A stretch of DNA of 64,000 bases, taken from NCBI RefSeq assembly GCF_003290445.1, contig NZ_CP021781.1, forward strand, positions 744,001 through 808,000, read 5' to 3'. The position numbers were made by a program, and so were the translations under genes. This document shows, in pieces, positions 7,592 through 16,964 of the stretch. The notes below the pieces were generated by a model. That model worked only from the letters and a program-made list of their open reading frames with translations, did no database searches and had not been told where the DNA came from. Numbering within the stretch: the stretch's first letter is position 1; each line of letters begins with the position of its first letter. The DNA comes from Francisella adeliensis. GTDB lineage: Bacteria > Pseudomonadota > Gammaproteobacteria > Francisellales > Francisellaceae.

Positions 7592-9673
7592 ATGAGTAAT
7601 ACGACAAACAATTTTTTATTTGAATTAGGCACAGAAGAGTTACCTCCAAAAGCACTTAAAGGCTTGGCTAAATCGTTACTTTCATCAGTTGAAAGTCAAT
7701 TAAAGGATGCTGGAGTTGCTTTTGATGAAACAAAATGGTTCGCTTCACCAAGACGATTAGCTTTTATTATTGAGGATTTAGCTCAAAGCCAAGAAGACAT
7801 CACAATTGAAAAACAAGGACCTTTAGTAAGCATTGCATATAATGATGCAGAGCCAACAAAAGTTGGTTTAGGTTTTGCAAAATCTTGTGGTGTTGATATT
7901 AATGAACTGGAAAGAATTGATACACCCAAAGGTGAGAAGTTATATTACAAAAGTATTCAGCAAGGGCAAAAAACTACTGAGCTTCTGCAAAATATAATTA
8001 CAAAAGCTCTTAAACAGTTACCTATACCAAAAATGATGCGTTGGGGTAATTCAGAAGCTGAATTTGTAAGACCTGTGCATTGGGTTGTTGCAATGTATGG
8101 TAGTGATATCGTTGATATTGAGCTCTTTGGTAAGAAAGCTTCAAACCTTTCTTTTGGTCATAGGTTCCACGATCCAAAAGCTATAGCTATAAAATCTGCT
8201 TTTGAGTATGTTAGCTTACTTGCTGATGCTATGGTTGTAGTAGATTGGGATGAGCGTAAAGCTGAGATAATTAAACAAGCTAAAGCGGTAGCTAAACAAA
8301 ATGGTTATAAAGTAGTTTTAGATAATGAGTTAGTTGAGGAAGTTTGTGCAATTGTAGAACACCCAAATGCAATGATGTGTAGCTTTGATGAAAGCTTCTT
8401 AAGAGTCCCACAAGAGGCGCTTATTTCATCAATGGAAGAGCATCAAAAATGTTTTGCTTTACTTGATGGCCAAAATAATCTAGTTGCGAATTTTATTACT
8501 ATTTCAAATATTAAAAGTACAAAGCCTGAATTAGTAATAAGTGGTAACCAAAAAGTGATGAATGCTCGTTTAGCCGATGCAGCATTTTTCTATGATACAG
8601 ATTTAAAAACATCTTTAGAGAGTTTGTTACCTAAGCTTGAGAGTGTAACTTTCCATAATAAACTAGGTAATATGCATCAAAAGGCTCAAAGACTAGCAAA
8701 TACATCGAAAGAATTAGCAAAAATCAGTGATACAGATATAGAACAAAGCTATAGAGCAGGACTTTTAGCAAAAGCTGATTTAATCTCAGATATGGTTTTT
8801 GAGTTTACAGATCTACAGGGTATAATCGGTAAATATTATGCAAAAGCATATGGTGAGTCAGATGTAGTAGCTGATGCTATTGAGCAACAGTATTGGCCAA
8901 AATATTCTGGTGCTGAGCTACCTGAAACAAATTTGGCTAACTGTGTTGCATTGGCTGAGAAGCTAGACACTTTAGTCGGTATATTTGGCATAGGACAAAA
9001 ACCCACAGGTAATAAAGATCCATTTGCACTGCGTAGATCAGCGATAGGTATTTTGCGTATTCTTAGAGATAATATAGATATTTCTTTAGAGCAAGTGATT
9101 GATATAGCTATAGAAAGCTATAAATGTATAAATGCTGTTGAACTAAGCTCAAACACTAAAGTTGAAGTGATAAACTTCTGTCTTGATAGATTGAAAAACC
9201 TATATAAAGAAGAGGGTGTTGCTACGGATATATTTGAATCTATTAGTACTACTAATTACGAGTCTATAAAAGATTTTGATGCTAGAGTTAAAGCAGTTAT
9301 TAAATTTAGTCTGTCAGATAAGGCAAAGAGTTTAATAGCATCAAATAAAAGAGTTGCAAATATTCTAAATAAAAATGCAACAGATAGTTCTATAGCGTTT
9401 GATAGAGAAGCCTCAGAAAAAGCTGGTAACGCTTATGAGTTAGCACTAGTTGATAGTCTTGATGAGATTGAAAAAGATTTTGAAAAATATCTTAACAACC
9501 GTGAGTATAATTATGCTTTAGCTTTACTAAGTAGCATAGAAAAAGTTATAAGTGAGTTTTTTGATAATGTAATGGTTATGGATGAAGATCTTCAAGTTAG
9601 AAATAATAGAATAGCTTTACTAGCTAAGATTAGAAAGATGTTTGCATCAATTGCAGATATTTCTAAGTTATAA
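7592..9673 (+). CDS. glyS: Glycyl-tRNA synthetase beta subunit
   Basis: A 693-residue beta subunit of the heterotetrameric glycyl-tRNA synthetase. The ATG at 7592 is preferred over a TTG two codons earlier; aagg at 7581-7584 is the RBS. The N-terminus LFELGTEELPPKAL and internal blocks (ASPRRLAF, MRWGN, FVRPVHW, SSMEEHQKCF, GIFGIGQKPTGNKDPFALRR) are characteristic, with the HD-like and anticodon-binding regions toward the C-terminus. The alpha subunit gene glyQ, normally directly upstream, is not present here and must be elsewhere. Followed after 12 bp by a DUF2237 gene. Confidence 0.96.
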   Translation: MSNTTNNFLFELGTEELPPKALKGLAKSLLSSVESQLKDAGVAFDETKWFASPRRLAFIIEDLAQSQEDITIEKQGPLVSIAYNDAEPTKVGLGFAKSCGVDINELERIDTPKGEKLYYKSIQQGQKTTELLQNIITKALKQLPIPKMMRWGNSEAEFVRPVHWVVAMYGSDIVDIELFGKKASNLSFGHRFHDPKAIAIKSAFEYVSLLADAMVVVDWDERKAEIIKQAKAVAKQNGYKVVLDNELVEEVCAIVEHPNAMMCSFDESFLRVPQEALISSMEEHQKCFALLDGQNNLVANFITISNIKSTKPELVISGNQKVMNARLADAAFFYDTDLKTSLESLLPKLESVTFHNKLGNMHQKAQRLANTSKELAKISDTDIEQSYRAGLLAKADLISDMVFEFTDLQGIIGKYYAKAYGESDVVADAIEQQYWPKYSGAELPETNLANCVALAEKLDTLVGIFGIGQKPTGNKDPFALRRSAIGILRILRDNIDISLEQVIDIAIESYKCINAVELSSNTKVEVINFCLDRLKNLYKEEGVATDIFESISTTNYESIKDFDARVKAVIKFSLSDKAKSLIASNKRVANILNKNATDSSIAFDREASEKAGNAYELALVDSLDEIEKDFEKYLNNREYNYALALLSSIEKVISEFFDNVMVMDEDLQVRNNRIALLAKIRKMFASIADISKL

Positions 9674-9685
9674 GGATTTTTTCAA

Positions 9686-10051
9686 ATGAATAATCAAAAA
9701 AATGTTTTGGGTTCAAAATTACAAGCTTGCTGTTTTGAGCCGATGACAGGCTATTATCGTGATGGTTTTTGCAAAACTGAAACAGCTGATTTTGGCCTCC
9801 ATACAGTTTGTGTGATTCTTACACAAGAATTTTTAGATTATACAGCTACAAAAGGTAATGATTTAAGCACACCTAACCGAGCGTTTGGTTTTCCAGGTTT
9901 AAAACCAGGGGATAAATGGTGTTTGTGTGCATTAAGATGGCTAGAAGCTTATAAGCAAGGAGTAGCTCCAAAAGTTATTCTAGAAGCTACTAATGAGCTA
10001 ACGCTTGAAGTGATTAGCATTGAAACTCTTGAAAAAATGGCTCACAGTTAA
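9686..10051 (+). CDS. DUF2237 family protein
   Basis: A 121-residue soluble protein closely matching the DUF2237 family. Conserved features are CCFEPMTGYYRDGFC, the GNDLSTP block, FGFPGLKPGDKWCLCALRWLEA and VILEATNE. Several conserved Cys suggest a redox or metal role, but the function is unknown. It is probably co-transcribed with glyS. Its stop overlaps the convergent flavin oxidoreductase gene by 4 bp. Confidence 0.85.
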   Translation: MNNQKNVLGSKLQACCFEPMTGYYRDGFCKTETADFGLHTVCVILTQEFLDYTATKGNDLSTPNRAFGFPGLKPGDKWCLCALRWLEAYKQGVAPKVILEATNELTLEVISIETLEKMAHS

Positions 10052-11079
10052 TCAATATAATTAAGCCTATCTTTTAACTCTACAATAAAATCAAACAAAT
10101 TTTTTGTATGGATATTATCCTTGTTTGAGCCTATCCATAGTGATTGTAACTCAAAATCATTTTCACTTTTTGCATATTTGCGCAAATTAGTAGTATGATA
10201 ATGTTGTATCGGAAAAGTGTACTCTCGAATAGAAGAATCTTTTATTAGAGTATTAGCGATACCTCGAGCATATTTGCCTGTTATATTGTTTGAAACTACA
10301 GTAGAGAAATTATTGCGAATATGGTTTTTAGTTTCTTTAGAAATATTGCTTTCATTAGTCATCATAAAAGCACTACCAAGTTGTATATAATCAGCACCTG
10401 CATTAAAGTAGTTTTGTATATTACTTATGCTAATTCCTCCAGCTGCGATGAAGCATTTTGATAGATATTTTTGTTTAGCACTTTTTAGAAGCTCAAGGGT
10501 TGTATTTTTGTTGATTTGATTGTGTAGAAAGCTAGCTTGATGTCCACCAGCTTCATTTCCTTGTATTATGATAATATCTATACCTTTGTCAATGGAGTAT
10601 GCTATTTCATCAATAGAGGTCGCATTTGCTATTAGTTTTATACCGTGATTCTTTAGCTCTATAATTGCTTTATCACTTAAAAGACCAAAAGTCATACTAA
10701 CTATTTTTATATCATATTTTAAGATTAGATTTATGTATGCATTTTCATCTATACTAGCAGGAACTTCAAACTCTACAGAGTTATTCTTATTTTTAATCAG
10801 GCTTGTTTCGAGAGATATTGCTCTTTGATTTTTTTGTAAAGTTTGAGATTTGTGGTTTTCAATGAATAGATTTAAACCTATAGCAGATTTATGACTGTTT
10901 AGCATTGAAAAAACATTTTTAATCATCTTTTCTAAGTTAATTAAACTTAGATACCCAGCCGGGATCATGCCCAAAAAGCCACTGTTGGCAATGTGTGCTA
11001 TAAATTCAGCAGATAAGATATTACCTGCCATTGGTGCTTGGATTATCGGGTATTTTATGTTTAGAAGGTTATTTTTCAT
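10048..11079 (-). CDS. Nitronate monooxygenase-like FMN-dependent oxidoreductase
   Basis: A 343-residue TIM-barrel flavoprotein of the 2-nitropropane dioxygenase/nitronate monooxygenase family. Key segments are the N-terminal YPIIQAPMAG, the central IIIQGNEAGGH (with the His commonly placed at the active site), AAGGIS and DYIQLGSAFMMT for phosphate binding of FMN. Members oxidise nitronates or act as NAD(P)H:quinone reductases or enoyl-ACP reductases (FabK), so the exact reaction is open. Its start overlaps the upstream methyltransferase stop by 4 bp, implying translational coupling. Confidence 0.85.
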   Translation of the reverse strand: MKNNLLNIKYPIIQAPMAGNILSAEFIAHIANSGFLGMIPAGYLSLINLEKMIKNVFSMLNSHKSAIGLNLFIENHKSQTLQKNQRAISLETSLIKNKNNSVEFEVPASIDENAYINLILKYDIKIVSMTFGLLSDKAIIELKNHGIKLIANATSIDEIAYSIDKGIDIIIIQGNEAGGHQASFLHNQINKNTTLELLKSAKQKYLSKCFIAAGGISISNIQNYFNAGADYIQLGSAFMMTNESNISKETKNHIRNNFSTVVSNNITGKYARGIANTLIKDSSIREYTFPIQHYHTTNLRKYAKSENDFELQSLWIGSNKDNIHTKNLFDFIVELKDRLNYID

Positions 11080-11858
11080 ATTTTAGCAGTAATTTTCCTA
11101 GCTAAAAACTCATTTTCTGCAAATGCTTCAGCTATCCATGTATAACAATTAACAGCTTCATTGTAGTATTCTAAACCATATTTTTTAATAATCGTATCTT
11201 TTATTATAGTACTCTGCATGCGTTTAACAATATTATGGTTATAACGGGTATAATTTGTATTTTCATCAGATATTTGTATATTCTTAAACCCTAAGTTTTT
11301 AAATATTCCTCTATATTGTTTTTCAGTTGTTGGAAACAGTGATAAACCTTCTATTTCAGACATTTTGTCGATTTTTCCACCAAATCCGACACCATCTCGA
11401 CTTAACCAATCAAAAATAATTATTTGACCACTTTTCCTTATGATTCGTGATAGCTCATTAAACAGAGTTGGCTTAGTTTTTAAAGGAACATGGACTAAAA
11501 CACCATCAGACAAAATATAGTCAAAAAAACAATCTTCAAAAGGTAGGTTATCATTATCTTTATAAAGCAAGAATTTCACATTTTCTTGAGAGTATTTAAA
11601 TGTAGCTGTTTTTACTAAGTATGGATTTATTTCTAAACCATAGTAATCAATTTGAGGAAACTTTTTAGCTAAATGTTTTGCCATACCTCCTAAGCCAAAA
11701 CCTATTTCTAAAACTTTTTTATTGTTTAGGTTATATGGTTTTATTAAGTCATTAATAGCCTCTGTGCCACCTTCGGACATCAACCCTTCGCCATAGCAAA
11801 GTTCTAAAAATGTACAATAATCCTTATCATATTCATTAATTATTTTATCTATAAGCAT
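11076..11858 (-). CDS. Class I SAM-dependent methyltransferase
   Basis: A 260-residue Rossmann-fold methyltransferase. Motif I is VLEIGFGLGGMAKHLAKKFP, the acidic end of strand 2 is YGLEINPYLV, and motif IV/post-I is FDYILSDGVLVHV. The layout resembles small-molecule or phosphoethanolamine-type N-methyltransferases, but substrate-specific residues cannot be judged. It is the upstream gene of a coupled pair with the flavin oxidoreductase and lies 15 bp downstream of the dicarboxylate symporter. Confidence 0.8.
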   Translation of the reverse strand: MLIDKIINEYDKDYCTFLELCYGEGLMSEGGTEAINDLIKPYNLNNKKVLEIGFGLGGMAKHLAKKFPQIDYYGLEINPYLVKTATFKYSQENVKFLLYKDNDNLPFEDCFFDYILSDGVLVHVPLKTKPTLFNELSRIIRKSGQIIIFDWLSRDGVGFGGKIDKMSEIEGLSLFPTTEKQYRGIFKNLGFKNIQISDENTNYTRYNHNIVKRMQSTIIKDTIIKKYGLEYYNEAVNCYTWIAEAFAENEFLARKITAKI

Positions 11859-11873
11859 TTAAAAAAGCATCCT

Positions 11874-13121
11874 CTAACTTAGTTGATGCTTTAGTTGCTC
11901 AGTATTTAATTTACCATGCCACTTAGAAATAATAATTGTACCAACAGTATTTCCGATCATATTTGTGATTGAACGACCTTCAGACATAAATCTATCTATA
12001 CCTAGTATAATCACAATACCAGCTACAGGAACAGTCCCTAATGCACTTAAAGTACTAGCTAGGATTATAAACCCACTACCAGTAACGCCAGCAGCACCTT
12101 TTGAGCTAACAATCATAATAATTAACATAAATAACTGTTCTTGTAGTGTAAGATCTACACCTAAAGCCTGAGCAATAAATATAGCTGCTAACGATAGATA
12201 TATAGCTGTACCATCTAAATTGAAAGAGTAACCAGTTGGTATAACAAGGCCGACAACAGATTTGTCACAACCAAGTTTCTCTAATTTTTCCATTAAATTT
12301 GGTAATACTGTTTCAGAAGAAGATGTTCCTAGCACGATTAAAATCTCAGTTTTTATATAGCCTAAAAGCTTAAAGATGTTTATACCACAATAAAGTCTTA
12401 AAATTAAACCCAATATTCCTAATATAAAAATTAAGCAAGTAGCATAAAAGCATAGTAATAAACCTAAAAGCCCAAAAAGAGTATCGGTACCATACATACC
12501 TATAGTGTAACCCATTGCAGCACATGCTGCTAAAGGTGAGTAGTACATGATTATATGAATGATTTTAAAAAATACTTGAGATAGAGATTGAATGCCAATA
12601 ATTATTGGTTGAGCTTTTTCTCCATAAGCTACTAGACCCACAGCAAATAATATTGCCACAAATAGTACCTGTAAAATATCACCATCAGTAAAAGCACCAG
12701 CAAATGTATGAGGGATAATGTTCATAAAGAAGTCTTGTACGCTCTCCATATGCTCAACATTACCCATATAGGCTTTAGCACTATTTATATCTAGAGAGTT
12801 TGGATCTATATTTAATCCAATTCCAGGCTTGACTAAATTGGCAATAATCATGCCTATAGATAAAGCGACAATTGTAGTAGCGAAAAAATATAGTAGAGCG
12901 ATACCACCAATTTTACCAACAGCCTTTAGATCACTCATAGCAGCTATGCCAGAGACTAGAGTTAAAAATATGATAGGAGCAATCATTAGTTTTATTAACT
13001 TAATAAATACATCTGCAAAAGGCTTTAAGCTAATGGCAATACTTGGAGCAAATATGCCCAGGATTATTCCAATAAAAATACCCACTAAAACTTGAGCATA
13101 AAGATGTTTAAATATTTTCAT
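11874..13121 (-). CDS. Dicarboxylate/amino-acid:cation symporter (DAACS family, DctA/GltP-like)
   Basis: A 415-residue inner-membrane transporter with eight transmembrane helices and two re-entrant loops expected. The family signatures are clear: the serine-rich HP1 tip GTSSSETVLPNLM, GYSFNLDGTAIYL in TM7 for sodium and substrate coordination, and GAAGVTGSGFIIL in HP2. It would import succinate, fumarate, malate, aspartate or glutamate with protons or sodium. It is closer to DctA by the KSVVGLVIPTGYSFNLDG block, but DctA and GltP cannot be told apart securely by eye. The nearby sucCD genes could use imported C4 acids. Confidence 0.87.
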   Translation of the reverse strand: MKIFKHLYAQVLVGIFIGIILGIFAPSIAISLKPFADVFIKLIKLMIAPIIFLTLVSGIAAMSDLKAVGKIGGIALLYFFATTIVALSIGMIIANLVKPGIGLNIDPNSLDINSAKAYMGNVEHMESVQDFFMNIIPHTFAGAFTDGDILQVLFVAILFAVGLVAYGEKAQPIIIGIQSLSQVFFKIIHIIMYYSPLAACAAMGYTIGMYGTDTLFGLLGLLLCFYATCLIFILGILGLILRLYCGINIFKLLGYIKTEILIVLGTSSSETVLPNLMEKLEKLGCDKSVVGLVIPTGYSFNLDGTAIYLSLAAIFIAQALGVDLTLQEQLFMLIIMIVSSKGAAGVTGSGFIILASTLSALGTVPVAGIVIILGIDRFMSEGRSITNMIGNTVGTIIISKWHGKLNTEQLKHQLS

Positions 13122-13295
13122 TACAATTTCTTAATTATAAAGTAGATATGATTACTAGAAAATATACATTAAGAATGGATAATAAGTAAATTATTTAAGA
13201 GTATTTTTTAAAAGTTGTTAAGCTATATATATTAGCATATATCAAAATCATAGCATTGTAGAATAGATTAAAAATAATTGCTTTACGAATCTCTT

Positions 13296-13336
13296 TTAGT
13301 TATTGAATCTAAGTCTTGATTTGTTTCAATAACTAA
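13296..13336. repeat. 12-bp inverted repeat downstream of ridA
   Basis: ttagttattgaa (13296-13307) pairs perfectly with ttcaataactaa (13325-13336) across a 17-base loop. It lies just past the ridA stop and would form a strong stem in the ridA mRNA 3' end. No T run follows on the minus strand, so it may stabilise the transcript or act as a poor terminator. The rest of 13122-13345 shows nothing else. Confidence 0.55.
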
Positions 13337-13345
13337 GGATTTATT

Positions 13346-13723
13346 TTATAGTGTAGCTATAGCCTCTATTTCAACGCGAACATCTTTAGGTAATCTAGCA
13401 ACTTCAACACAAGAGCGAGCTGGAAAGTTATTATTAAAAAAAGCCCCATAAATATTATCTATGGTTTTAAATTCAACCATATCTTTTATAAATATAGTTA
13501 CTTTAATAACTTTGTCTAAATTAGAGCCTGCAGCTTCTAATACAGCTTTTAAATTTTGCATACATTGAGTTGTTTGCTCTTTTATACACTCACCAACTAA
13601 TTCACCATTAGGCTTTAAACCAATTTGTCCTGAGGTATAAACAAAATCATTCACAACAATTGCTTGCTCATAAGAACCTATTGCTTGAGGAGCATTTACA
13701 GTATTAATTTTTGTTTTTAGCAT
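13346..13723 (-). CDS. ridA: RidA family reactive-intermediate (enamine/imine) deaminase
   Basis: A 125-residue protein, the normal length. RidA trimers hydrolyse 2-aminoacrylate-type enamines made by PLP enzymes such as threonine and serine dehydratases. The N-terminus NAPQAIGSYEQAI, the mid-block VYTSGQIGLKPNGEL, the conserved NLKAVLEAAG and the C-terminal PARSCVEVARLPKDVRVEIEA (with the Arg that binds the carboxylate) are all typical. It follows the SulP gene after a single base and is probably co-transcribed with it. Confidence 0.94.
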   Translation of the reverse strand: MLKTKINTVNAPQAIGSYEQAIVVNDFVYTSGQIGLKPNGELVGECIKEQTTQCMQNLKAVLEAAGSNLDKVIKVTIFIKDMVEFKTIDNIYGAFFNNNFPARSCVEVARLPKDVRVEIEAIATL

Positions 13724-13724
13724 A

Positions 13725-15269
13725 TTACATATCTCTCGCTATTTTGTAAGTTGGATCAATTTCTTCAAATACACAGTAAGGACCAGCATTTTTAAGAACT
13801 TTACGGCAGTCTTTACTTAGGTGCTTAACTGTCACTTTTTTACCTAAATCTAGGTATTTTTTTGTAATGTCGTCAATAGCTTCAGCCCCAGATATATCCA
13901 TAACTCTCGAGTTTGCAAAATCAAGGACAATATTTTCGGGGTCAAAATTAATGTCTAATAAGCTTTTAAAAGAACCAGTAGAACCAAAGAATAGTGGACC
14001 GAAAAATTCATATACTTTAGTATTTTCATCTTCACGGTGTGTACGACTGTGAACTTGTGAACTTTTCCATGCAAAAACTAACGCAGATATTATTACACCA
14101 GAAATAACAGCTATAGCTAAATCTGAATAAACTGTAATAGCTGTAACAGCAACGAGTACAAATTTGTCAGAATTTGGCATATATCTAATGCGATTTACAC
14201 TTTCCCATTCAAATGTGTTGATACAGACCATAAACATAATTCCTGCTAGGACTGCTACAGGAATGTATGAGATGTATCCTGACAAGGCAACTACAAAAGA
14301 TATAAGTAACAAGGCAGCTGTAAGTGATGATAATCTACCACGCCCACCATTAGTGAAGTTAATGATGGATTGTCCTATCATAGTGCATCCAGCCATACCA
14401 CCAAAGAAACCACAAGTAATATTACCAACACCTTGGGCAATACATTCCTGGTTACCATTGCCATGTTTTTCATCCATCTCATCTAGTACAGATAAAGTAA
14501 GTAATGACTCAATCAATCCAACTAAAGCAACAATAACTGCGAAAGGCAGTACTGTAATAAAAGATTCAGTAGTAATGTGAATATTTGGGATAGCGAAACT
14601 AGGAAAAGCTCCAGAAATATCAGCTAAGTCCCCAACGCTTTTTGTATCGACTTTAAATATAACAACAATAGCTGTTATTGCAATTATTGCAACCAAGCCC
14701 GAAGGTACTTTATCTGTAAATTTGGGTAGGAAGTAAACAATAAACATAGTTAGTAATACCAGGCCATACATCATAGGACCTTCGTGATGAAATAAAGGTA
14801 TTTGAGCTAAAGCAATAACTATAGCTAGACCATTTACAAAGCCATACATCGCAGGTTGAGGCACTAAACGAATCAGTTTACCTAGACGAAGTAAACCTAT
14901 AGTTATTTGGATAACACCAGCCATAATCGCACATAGTAATATATATTGTAATATATAGCTACTGAGCTCACCTGATGCTGTTAAGGATTGGAGCATTTCA
15001 GGTGATAGAGATGCTTTAACTTGTATGCCAAGTCCTACAAGCACAACTGCTACAGCACCAGTAGCACCTGAGACCATGCCAGGTTTACCACCAATTAATG
15101 CTGTAATTAGACCAAGTATAAAGGCTGTATATAAACCTACAGTAGGTGAGACTCCAGCGATAACTGAAAATCCTATAGCTTCAGGTATAAGAGCAACTGC
15201 GACAACAAATCCAGATAAAACATCAGATTTAACATTTCTGCCGATAAAGTTATTTTTATAGTCTAACAA
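13725..15269 (-). CDS. SulP/SLC26-family anion permease with STAS domain
   Basis: A 514-residue inner-membrane transporter. The N-terminal ~380 residues are hydrophobic and carry SulP motifs (ALIPEAIGFSVIAGVSPTVGLYTA, cut here across helices 1-2; and NGNQECIAQGVGNITCGFFGGMAGC). The C-terminal ~110 residues form a STAS domain (VLDFANSRVMDISGAEAIDDI). Family substrates are sulfate, bicarbonate or dicarboxylates; this short-loop form resembles bicarbonate or dicarboxylate transporters such as DauA/BicA, but the substrate is not determinable. Coupled with ridA. Confidence 0.88.
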   Translation of the reverse strand: MLDYKNNFIGRNVKSDVLSGFVVAVALIPEAIGFSVIAGVSPTVGLYTAFILGLITALIGGKPGMVSGATGAVAVVLVGLGIQVKASLSPEMLQSLTASGELSSYILQYILLCAIMAGVIQITIGLLRLGKLIRLVPQPAMYGFVNGLAIVIALAQIPLFHHEGPMMYGLVLLTMFIVYFLPKFTDKVPSGLVAIIAITAIVVIFKVDTKSVGDLADISGAFPSFAIPNIHITTESFITVLPFAVIVALVGLIESLLTLSVLDEMDEKHGNGNQECIAQGVGNITCGFFGGMAGCTMIGQSIINFTNGGRGRLSSLTAALLLISFVVALSGYISYIPVAVLAGIMFMVCINTFEWESVNRIRYMPNSDKFVLVAVTAITVYSDLAIAVISGVIISALVFAWKSSQVHSRTHREDENTKVYEFFGPLFFGSTGSFKSLLDINFDPENIVLDFANSRVMDISGAEAIDDITKKYLDLGKKVTVKHLSKDCRKVLKNAGPYCVFEEIDPTYKIARDM

Positions 15270-15374
15270 AATTATTTCCGTTCTATTTTAGTGATTAAAG
15301 TAAGACTATAAAGATACCATAAAACTAAGTAGTAGTTAAGAGTGTTTTAGGTTAGCTTAGGAACTATCTTTAAA

Positions 15375-15986
15375 TTACTCTTTAGAGGAGAAATGTTTTT
15401 TATATGCAACTATAAGAATTAATTGCATGATTATAAGAGAAGTAGATGTAAATATTAATTCCGCAGTGTTTTTAAAAATAGGGTAACAAAGAATCCCATA
15501 AACAAGTGATGCAAGAATAGAAATTGCTAAATATACATAAGATATGCGTAGCTTAAGTAGTGCTGCTAAAATTCCCATAATGATGAAAAGTATTTTAATA
15601 AACAAAGCTCCAAAACGAGCAGGGTCATCCCCAAAAGATATACCTGAGACTATGCATAAAGTATAGTAATAATAGCTCGAAACAAGTATGACACAAGTTA
15701 TAATTATCATTGAGAGCTGTATGAAGGTAGCAGATTTGAAATTATTTACAGCATCATTTTTGTTATAAGTTAAAAAGCCAATTATTGCGAGTATGATAAT
15801 AGATACTTGATCTAAAAAGTATCTCATACTATATATACTAATATGCTCTATAGGTATCATTGTTAGTATATAAGCAACTGTTGATAGTAAAAGTGCTAAC
15901 CAAGCACTTTTAGAGTTTTTTGCTAGTGATACAATAAAAGCCAAAAAGGATACTTTATAAATAAATATTAAAAAATATATAAACAT
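15375..15986 (-). CDS. Integral membrane protein of unknown function
   Basis: A 203-residue very hydrophobic protein with about six predicted transmembrane helices and short loops. No enzymatic motif or recognised family. It sits between SulP and sucD on the same strand, 71 bp after the sucD stop. The 105 bp separating it from the SulP gene hold no further gene. Confidence 0.6.
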   Translation of the reverse strand: MFIYFLIFIYKVSFLAFIVSLAKNSKSAWLALLLSTVAYILTMIPIEHISIYSMRYFLDQVSIIILAIIGFLTYNKNDAVNNFKSATFIQLSMIIITCVILVSSYYYYTLCIVSGISFGDDPARFGALFIKILFIIMGILAALLKLRISYVYLAISILASLVYGILCYPIFKNTAELIFTSTSLIIMQLILIVAYKKHFSSKE

Positions 15987-16057
15987 TTGATTATATAAGT
16001 AGATTTATTTTAGAGATATTATATAAGAAAAAGTTAGAAGAATCTATTTGAGATACA

Positions 16058-16930
16058 TTACCAGCCAGTAACTTCTTTTAGTTTAGAACCTAGTTCAGCA
16101 GGTGATCTAGTGTAAGCAATACCTGCAGCTTCAAAAGCAGCAAATTTTTCTTCAGCAGAACCTGTACCACCAGAGATGATAGCACCAGCATGACCCATAC
16201 GCTTACCTGGAGGAGCTGTAACACCAGCAATATAGCCGATTACAGGCTTAGTTACATTGTGCTTGATATACTCAGCAGCTTCTTCTTCAGCAGTACCACC
16301 AATCTCACCGATAAGGATGATAGCTTCAGTTTGAGGATCTTTTTCTAGAAGTTTTAAAGCTTCGATTTGGTTCATACCTGGGATAGGGTCGCCACCTATA
16401 CCGATACAAGTAGACTGACCAAAACCAAGCTTAGTAGTTTGAGCAACTGCTTCATAAGTTAAAGTACCAGAACGAGAGATGATACCAACTTTACCAGGCT
16501 GATGTATATGACCAGGCATAATACCAATTTTACACTCACCAGGAGTGATAACGCCAGGGCAGTTAGGACCTACAACTTGTACATCTTTATCTTTTAAGTA
16601 TTCTTTAACTTCTAGCATATCTAACGTTGGTACGCCTTCAGTGATTATAACTACAAGCTTTACGCCAGAGTCAACTGCTTCGATAACAGAATCTTTTACA
16701 AATGGAGCAGGTACATAAATTACAGATGCATCAGCACCAGTAGCAGCTACAGCTTCTTTCATTGTGTTGAAGACTGGTCTATCTAGGTGAGTTTGACCAC
16801 CTTTACCAGGAGTTACACCACCTACGATTTGTGTACCATAAGCAATCGCTTGCTCTGAGTGGAATGTACCGTTTTTACCAGTAAAACCTTGTACTAAAAC
16901 TTTTGTGTTTTTATTAACTAATACGCTCAT
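16058..16930 (-). CDS. sucD: Succinate-CoA ligase alpha subunit
   Basis: A 290-residue alpha subunit that binds CoA and carries the phospho-histidine in the TCA-cycle step succinyl-CoA to succinate with nucleoside triphosphate formation. The CoA-binding Rossmann segment starts with [20 protein letters not shown]. The catalytic His lies in [18 protein letters not shown]. The strands [12 protein letters not shown] and GIIGRSGTL-like [13 protein letters not shown] are standard. It follows sucC after 34 bp. Codon use is that of a highly expressed gene. Confidence 0.97.
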   Translation of the reverse strand: MSVLVNKNTKVLVQGFTGKNGTFHSEQAIAYGTQIVGGVTPGKGGQTHLDRPVFNTMKEAVAATGADASVIYVPAPFVKDSVIEAVDSGVKLVVIITEGVPTLDMLEVKEYLKDKDVQVVGPNCPGVITPGECKIGIMPGHIHQPGKVGIISRSGTLTYEAVAQTTKLGFGQSTCIGIGGDPIPGMNQIEALKLLEKDPQTEAIILIGEIGGTAEEEAAEYIKHNVTKPVIGYIAGVTAPPGKRMGHAGAIISGGTGSAEEKFAAFEAAGIAYTRSPAELGSKLKEVTGW

Positions 16931-16964
16931 TATTTAATATCCTTTTTAACTGTCTTTATTTAAA

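Noticed and set aside
13122-13345. Remnant of ridA or dctA ends in the spacer
   Set aside because: No coding similarity to either neighbour was found; only the hairpin is present.
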